Positions 5,789 to 9,348 of a stretch of DNA of 9,348 nucleotides are shown piece by piece. The position numbers and the translations under genes were made by a program. How positions within the stretch are numbered: the first letter of the stretch is position 1; each line of letters opens with the position of its first letter. Source of the stretch: JAGMDK01 sp023128695 (lineage in GTDB: Bacteria > Planctomycetota > Phycisphaerae > UBA1845 > Fen-1342); NCBI GenBank assembly GCA_030628805.1, contig DAOVQG010000189.1, positions 1-9,348 of the forward strand, given 5' to 3'. The notes under the pieces are model-generated. The model was not told the origin of the DNA, searched no databases, and saw nothing but the letters and a program-made list of their open reading frames with translations.

Positions 5789-8245
5789 ATGGTTGTTCAC
5801 AAACACACGGATGACGATTTACGCATCGGCGTTTTCGTCTGCGACTGCGGGCTCAATATCGCCGGCGCCGTGGATTGTGCCGCCGTCACGAAGTATGGCG
5901 AGGCCCTGCCGGGCGTGGTGTGTGCGGTCTGCAACAAGTACACCTGTGCCGATCCCGGGCAGAACGAGATCAAGAAGGCGATCCGCGAGCACCGTTTGAA
6001 CCGGGTCGTGGTGGCTTCCTGCACCCCGCGGCAGCACGAGCCTACCTTCCGGCAGTGTGTCCGCGAGGCCGGCCTGAATCCATACCTGATGGAGATGGCC
6101 AATCTGCGGGAGCACTGCTCCTGGGTGCATCCCGGGGATCGCGAGGGCGCCACGCAGAAGGCCAAGGACCTGGTGGCCAGCGCCGTCGCCCGGGCCCGCT
6201 TCTTGCAGCCCCAAAAGGAGATGACCGCCCCGGTCACCAAGGTTGCCCTGGTGATCGGCGGCGGCGTGGCGGGCATCGAGGCCGCCATCCAGCTCGGTGA
6301 CGCCGGACACCAGGTGGTTTTGGTTGAGAAGCAGCCGTCCATCGGCGGGATCATGGCCCAACTGGACAAGACCTATCCCACGATGGACTGCTCGATATGA
6401 ATTCTCGGGCCCAAGGCCATCGATGCCGGTCGGCATCCGAACATTGAGTTGCTCACCTACAGCGAGGTCGAGGAGGTCGCGGGCTACATTGGGAACTTCA
6501 CCGTCAAGATTCGCAAGAAGGCCCGCTACGTCGACCCCGATTTGTGCACCGCCTGCGCCGAGTGCGTCAAGGTCTGCCCGGTCACCAAGCCCGATGAGTT
6601 CGAGATGGGGCTCTCCTCCCGCAAGGCGATCTATATTCCCTTCCCTCAGGCCGTCCCCTGCTCTTACATACTCAACATGGATGACTGCCTCGGCAACAAC
6701 CCGATTGCTTGTGGGAAATGTGCCGAGGTTTGTGAGCCGAAAGCGATCAACTACGACGACCGCGATGAGATCGTCACGCGGGAGGTTGGGGCGATCATCG
6801 TCGCGATCGGGCTCGACGTCTACGACCCGACCGAGATGGACGAGTACGGTTACACTCGCTTCGATAACGTCGTTACCACGATGGAGTTCGAATGGTTGAT
6901 TTGCGCCGGCGGCCCGACCGCCGGGCATTTCGTCCGCCCCGGTGATCACCAGCGCCCCAAGCGGATCGGTTTCATCCAGTGCGTCGGCTCGCGGAACCCG
7001 AAGATCGGGCGACCCTACTGCTCGAACATCTGCTGCATGAATACGATCAAGGACACCTTGCTGCTGGCCGACCACTACCCTGATGTGGAGAACGTGGTCT
7101 TCTACCAGGACATCCGCGCCTTCGGGAAATCGTTCGAGGACATGTTCCAGCGCTCCAAGGAAGCCGGTACGCGCTATATCCGCGGGCTGCCGGGAGATAT
7201 CGAAGAGGACCCCGAAACGCGGAACCTGATCATCACGGTCGAAAACACTACCAGCGGCAAGCTCGAACGGCATGAGCTCGAGATGGTGGTGTTGTCGGTG
7301 GGCGTCGTGCCGCCGAAGGACCTCGCCAAGATTTCCGGCCTGTTGACCCTCTCGAAGACCTCCGACGGCTTCCTGATGGAATCGCACCCGAAGCTCAAGC
7401 CGGTGGACGCCCCGACCCGCGGCGTCTACTTCGCCGGCTTCTGCGAGGCTCCCAAGGATATCAAGGACTCGGTTTGTCAGGCCGGGGCGGCGGCCTCGCG
7501 GGCCGGGGCGCTGCTCAACGCGGGTCAGATCCAGATCGAGGCGATCACCAGCCGCATCGACGAGGCAGCTTGCATGAGGTGCGGCCTCTGCGCCGCGGTA
7601 TGCCCATACGGGGCGATCACCTGGAAGAAGAGCGAGCCGGCGGTGGTCATCGAGGCCGCCTGTGCCGGCTGCGGGGCTTGCGGGGCCACGTGCCAGTTCG
7701 GCGCGATCACCATGCGGCACTTCACCGACGACCAGCTTGTCGCCCAGGTACGCGCCCTGCTGGATTTCGAGCCGCACGACAAGATCATCGTTTTCGCGTG
7801 CAACTGGTGTTCCTACGCCGGCGGTGATATGGCGGGGATTTCACGTATCCAGTACCCGCCCACATGCCGACTGATCCGAACCATGTGCTCGGCCCGTGTC
7901 TCGGAGGAGCTGGTGCTGGAGGCGTTCCGCAACGGGGCCCCGGTGGTCCTGGTATCGGGCTGTCACTTCGCCGACTGCCATTACATCAACGCCAATCGGC
8001 AGACGGTGAAGCGCGTGGATCGGCTGTGGGACCAGCTCGAAAAAGCCGGCGTGCGGCCCGAGCGACTGCAACTGGAGTGGATCAGCGCCGCCGAGGGCCA
8101 GAAGTTCGCGAAAGTAATGTATCAGATGGAGGAATTGCGCAAGACCGTCACGACGGAAGAGATCGAACACGCGCGGCAGGCGCTGCAACCGAAACCCAAG
8201 AAGAAGCTGAGGAAAAAGCCCGTGGCCTTGGCAATTGACGATTAA
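5789..8245 (+). CDS. hdrA: HdrA-MvhD fusion protein, selenocysteine-containing
   Basis: FAD/Fe-S bifurcation-type subunit with its electron-input subunit fused on; 818 aa with TGA 6398-6400 read as Sec204. Domains in order: HdrA N-terminal domain (CDCGLN, residues 18-23; ASCTPRQHEPTF); FAD motif GGGVAG (157-162); MDCSI-U-ILGPK; ferredoxin Cys 253/256/259/263 and a second set 300/308/311/315; CVGSRNPKIGRPYCSNICC; FAD C-terminal part (GVYFAGFCEAPKDIKDSVCQA); two more [4Fe-4S] motifs at 595/598/601/605 and 625/628/631/635; MvhD domain from about 664 (IIVFACNWCSYAGGD, MCSA, GCHFADCHY, LQLEWISAAEG). HdrA-MvhD fusions are known in other anaerobes. A basic tail (KPKKKLRKKP) ends with AIDD and a TAA supplied by the CAATCGT-family repeat. 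ATG 5789 has no clear SD: the heptamer array runs to 6 nt before it. Lacks the tandem module of the first HdrA. Confidence 0.92.
6398..6400 (+). other. Selenocysteine codon (in-frame TGA) in the HdrA-MvhD fusion
   Basis: The TGA lies between ACTGCTCGATA (encoding the end of MDCSI) and ATTCTCGGGCCC (ILGP), the same motif position as TGA 480-482. Protein similarity is uninterrupted and in frame on both sides, and the hairpin at 6422-6437 follows. Confidence 0.94.
6422..6437 (+). promoter_or_regulatory. Bacterial-type SECIS hairpin (second copy)
   Basis: GATGCC (6422-6427) pairs with GGCATC (6432-6437) around a GGTC loop (6428-6431), with 27 nt between TGA and loop, exactly as in the first gene. 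One more pair (6421 with 6439) is possible with a bulged C at 6438. The 16 nt are identical to the first SECIS although adjacent synonymous codons for LGP differ. Confidence 0.85.
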
Positions 8246-8392
8246 CGATTGACGATTGACGATTGAATATGGGATGAACGAACACTTTATGATTGTATGG
8301 AGACTGTCAGCGAGACTTAGCGATACCTCACCGTCGATGCCCCATTTGCCAATCCTGCAATCGTCAATCGTCAATCGTTCAATCGTCAATCG
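8232..8392. repeat. CAATCGT inverted-repeat element between hdrA2 and the zinc-ribbon gene
   Basis: Reverse-orientation heptamers (8232-8265) and forward heptamers (8358-8392) contain perfect 22-bp inverted arms at 8244-8265 and 8358-8379, separated by 92 nt. A short extra match ATGGG (8269-8273) / CCCAT (8341-8345) could extend the stem. The first arm gives the TAA stop of the HdrA-MvhD fusion (8243-8245). No ORF with coding character is seen in the loop; the 167-nt intergenic gap holds only this element and the SD of the next gene. Confidence 0.9.
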
Positions 8393-8412
8393 TTCTGGCC
8401 GGGAGTATTACG

Positions 8413-8616
8413 ATGGCAACCACAAATGAGGCCTTTCGTTGCATGTTGTGCGGGCATGAGTATCAGGAGGCGCTTGAAAAGGGAGTCGACAAGGAGCGCT
8501 CCTGCCCCAAGTGCCGCTCGAACAGCATCCGGCATTTGAAGAAGAAAGCTGTCAGCGATCAGCAGTCAGCTATCAGCTCTCAGCAGTCAGCGGTCAGCAA
8601 GAAGAGGGCGGAATGA
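8413..8616 (+). CDS. Small zinc-ribbon protein
   Basis: 67 aa: MATTNEAFRCMLCGHEY, then CPKC, i.e. CxxC (Cys 10/13) and CxxC (Cys 31/34), 17 residues apart, the spacing of a zinc-ribbon or rubredoxin-like metal site. Residues from about 46 (AVSDQQSAISSQQSAVS) are encoded by the CAGCNNT repeat, so the natural domain is only about 45 residues. GGGAG (8401-8405) is spaced 7 nt from ATG 8413; an in-frame upstream start at 8293 would run through the repeat and lacks support. The role is unknown; position inside the Hdr cluster suggests an accessory electron carrier or an assembly or regulatory factor. FmdB-like regulators are an alternative. Confidence 0.75.
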   Translation: MATTNEAFRCMLCGHEYQEALEKGVDKERSCPKCRSNSIRHLKKKAVSDQQSAISSQQSAVSKKRAE

Positions 8617-8666
8617 TCGTCGCACCAAGCTGAACGCTGAGTGCTGAACGCTGAAAGCTGATAGCT
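8548..8666. repeat. CAGCNNT inverted-repeat element at the zinc-ribbon/hdrC junction
   Basis: Forward heptamers at 8548-8598 (translated in the zinc-ribbon protein tail) and reverse heptamers at 8628-8666. AGCTATCAGCT (8568-8578) pairs with AGCTGATAGCT (8656-8666). The upstream gene's stop TGA (8614-8616) lies in the spacer. The element ends 4 nt before the AAGGAG of hdrC. Confidence 0.88.
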
Positions 8667-8682
8667 AATAAAGGAGTTCTGG

Positions 8683-9183
8683 ATGCCAGAACCGGCCGAC
8701 CAGAAAAATGACGTGCTCCGCGTCGATTTCCAATTCCGGCGCGAGTTGGCCGAAAAGGTCGAGGGCAACCTCGCCGGCTTTTGCTACCAGTGCGGCGCCT
8801 GCGTGGGCGATTGCCCGAGCACGACGTACAGCAGCGAGTTCAACCCGCGGGAGATCATGCTGAAGGTTCTGTACGGGCTCGGCGAGGAATTGCTCGTGGA
8901 GGACTCGATCATCTGGCAATGCACGAACTGCTACAACTGTTACGAACGCTGTCCCCAAGACGTCAAGCCGGTCGAGGTGATCATCTCGCTCAAGAACATG
9001 CTGGCCGATCGCGGGTTCTACCCCGAGGCGGTCGGCAAGATCATCAAGACGTTCGAGGAAACCGGGCGGACAACCCCGCTTAGCCCGGCGGTGGACCGGC
9101 AGCGGGCCCGCTTCGGACTGCCGCCGCTGGAGCCGGTCCCGATGGACGAGATTCGGAAACTTATCGAGCCGGCCCCGGATTAA
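8683..9183 (+). CDS. hdrC: HdrC-like ferredoxin subunit
   Basis: 166 aa, the usual length for HdrC, which relays electrons from HdrA to HdrB through two [4Fe-4S] clusters. Cluster motifs: Cys 34/37/40/44 (CYQCGACVGDCP) and Cys 80/83/86/90 (CTNCYNCYERCP). The helical stretch after the second motif (VEVIISLKNMLADRGFY) is also HdrC-like. The start is clear: AAGGAG (8671-8676), 6-nt spacer, ATG 8683. It is preceded by a repeat element and followed directly by REP-like repeats. Its HdrB partner is not in the window; it should lie downstream, or the protein may use the HdrD encoded at 4368-5582. Confidence 0.92.
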   Translation: MPEPADQKNDVLRVDFQFRRELAEKVEGNLAGFCYQCGACVGDCPSTTYSSEFNPREIMLKVLYGLGEELLVEDSIIWQCTNCYNCYERCPQDVKPVEVIISLKNMLADRGFYPEAVGKIIKTFEETGRTTPLSPAVDRQRARFGLPPLEPVPMDEIRKLIEPAPD

Positions 9184-9348
9184 TGTAGCGGCCGGCCCTC
9201 GTACCGGCCGTGTGTGGCACCGGCATCTTGCCGGTGGGATGATCACCGGCTGGAAGCCGGTGCCACACAATGATGTAGCGGCCGGCCCTCGTACCGGCCG
9301 TGTGTGGCACCGGCATCTTGCCGGTGGGATGATCACCGGCTGGAAGCC
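9183..9348. repeat. 90-bp tandem REP-like repeat
   Basis: Two copies (9183-9272 and 9273 to the window end, the second truncated by the edge) match throughout. Each holds CGGCCGG/CCGGCCG (9189-9195 with 9204-9210) and the GTGTGGCACCGGC palindrome (arms 9212-9224 and 9256-9268) also found at 167-223. It starts at the last base of the hdrC stop codon. It may terminate or stabilise the transcript; that is inference from its hairpins. Confidence 0.92.

Noticed and set aside
5579..5806. Minus-strand frame coding SQLSAFS repeats
   Set aside because: It is only the 28-unit heptamer array read on its stop-free strand; no start signal or non-repeat domain.
480..6400. Genome-wide reassignment of TGA to a sense codon
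   Set aside because: TGA also appears to terminate genes here: 3672-3674 overlaps the next ATG, and 4301-4303 and 8614-8616 end at natural junctions. The recoded TGAs occur only at the Cys/Sec motif and are followed by GGTC-loop hairpins.
5819..7777. 652-aa open frame on the minus strand
   Set aside because: It lies wholly antisense to the HdrA-MvhD gene, whose family motifs are unmistakable; high GC content at third codon positions keeps the antisense frame open. No recognisable domain or SD.

Overview
The window is a single co-oriented (+ strand) cluster of heterodisulfide-reductase-type (Hdr) electron-transfer genes, about 9 kb, with no metabolic or housekeeping gene between them. In order: a large tandem HdrA (276-2510, continuing in frame as 2514-3674), a free-standing MvhD (3671-4303), an HdrC-HdrB fusion of HdrD type (4368-5582), a second HdrA fused to MvhD (5789-8245), a 67-residue zinc-ribbon protein (8413-8616) and an HdrC (8683-9183). 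An HdrB partner for the last HdrC may lie beyond the window edge; it is not seen here.

Both HdrA genes are interrupted by an in-frame TGA at the same place, directly after the motif MDCSI and before ILGPKA, where most HdrA proteins have cysteine. The protein continues in the same frame, and a hairpin with a GGTC loop (bacterial SECIS type) follows each TGA. I read both as selenocysteine codons, giving proteins of 744 aa (or 1132 aa if a later TGA is also passed) and 818 aa. ORF callers that treat TGA as stop would break both genes.

The second theme is repeats. Nearly every gene boundary, several coding ends and several internal loops or linkers carry short repeats: heptamers of consensus CAGCNNT, heptamers CAATCGT, a 27-bp unit coding DSLAYATGS, a GGAGVPPAS-coding unit, and a REP-like GTGTGGCACCGGC palindrome. 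Many are translated. In one orientation the heptamers are open in all frames; in the other they carry TGA regularly and supply stops. One such element places a TGA (2508-2510) inside the second half of the large HdrA, so that gene is either split, recoded or decaying.

Organism (inference): the 27-bp repeat (RTRSVSEG when read on the other strand), the GGAGVPPA unit and the GTGTGGCACCGGC palindrome are repeats I associate with Planctomycetota genomes. High-GC coding sequence, selenocysteine use and many Fe-S proteins suggest an anaerobic member, probably a genome from an environmental sample.

Working together (inference from families): HdrA binds FAD and is the flavin-based electron-bifurcating subunit in known complexes; MvhD passes electrons to it through a [2Fe-2S] cluster; HdrC relays to HdrB, whose CCG domains hold non-cubane [4Fe-4S] clusters and reduce a disulfide or other acceptor. 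The window appears to hold two Hdr modules side by side: HdrA(tandem)-MvhD-HdrD, and HdrA/MvhD-ZnR-HdrC. Neither the electron donor enzyme (hydrogenase, formate dehydrogenase or NADH module) nor the final acceptor is visible.
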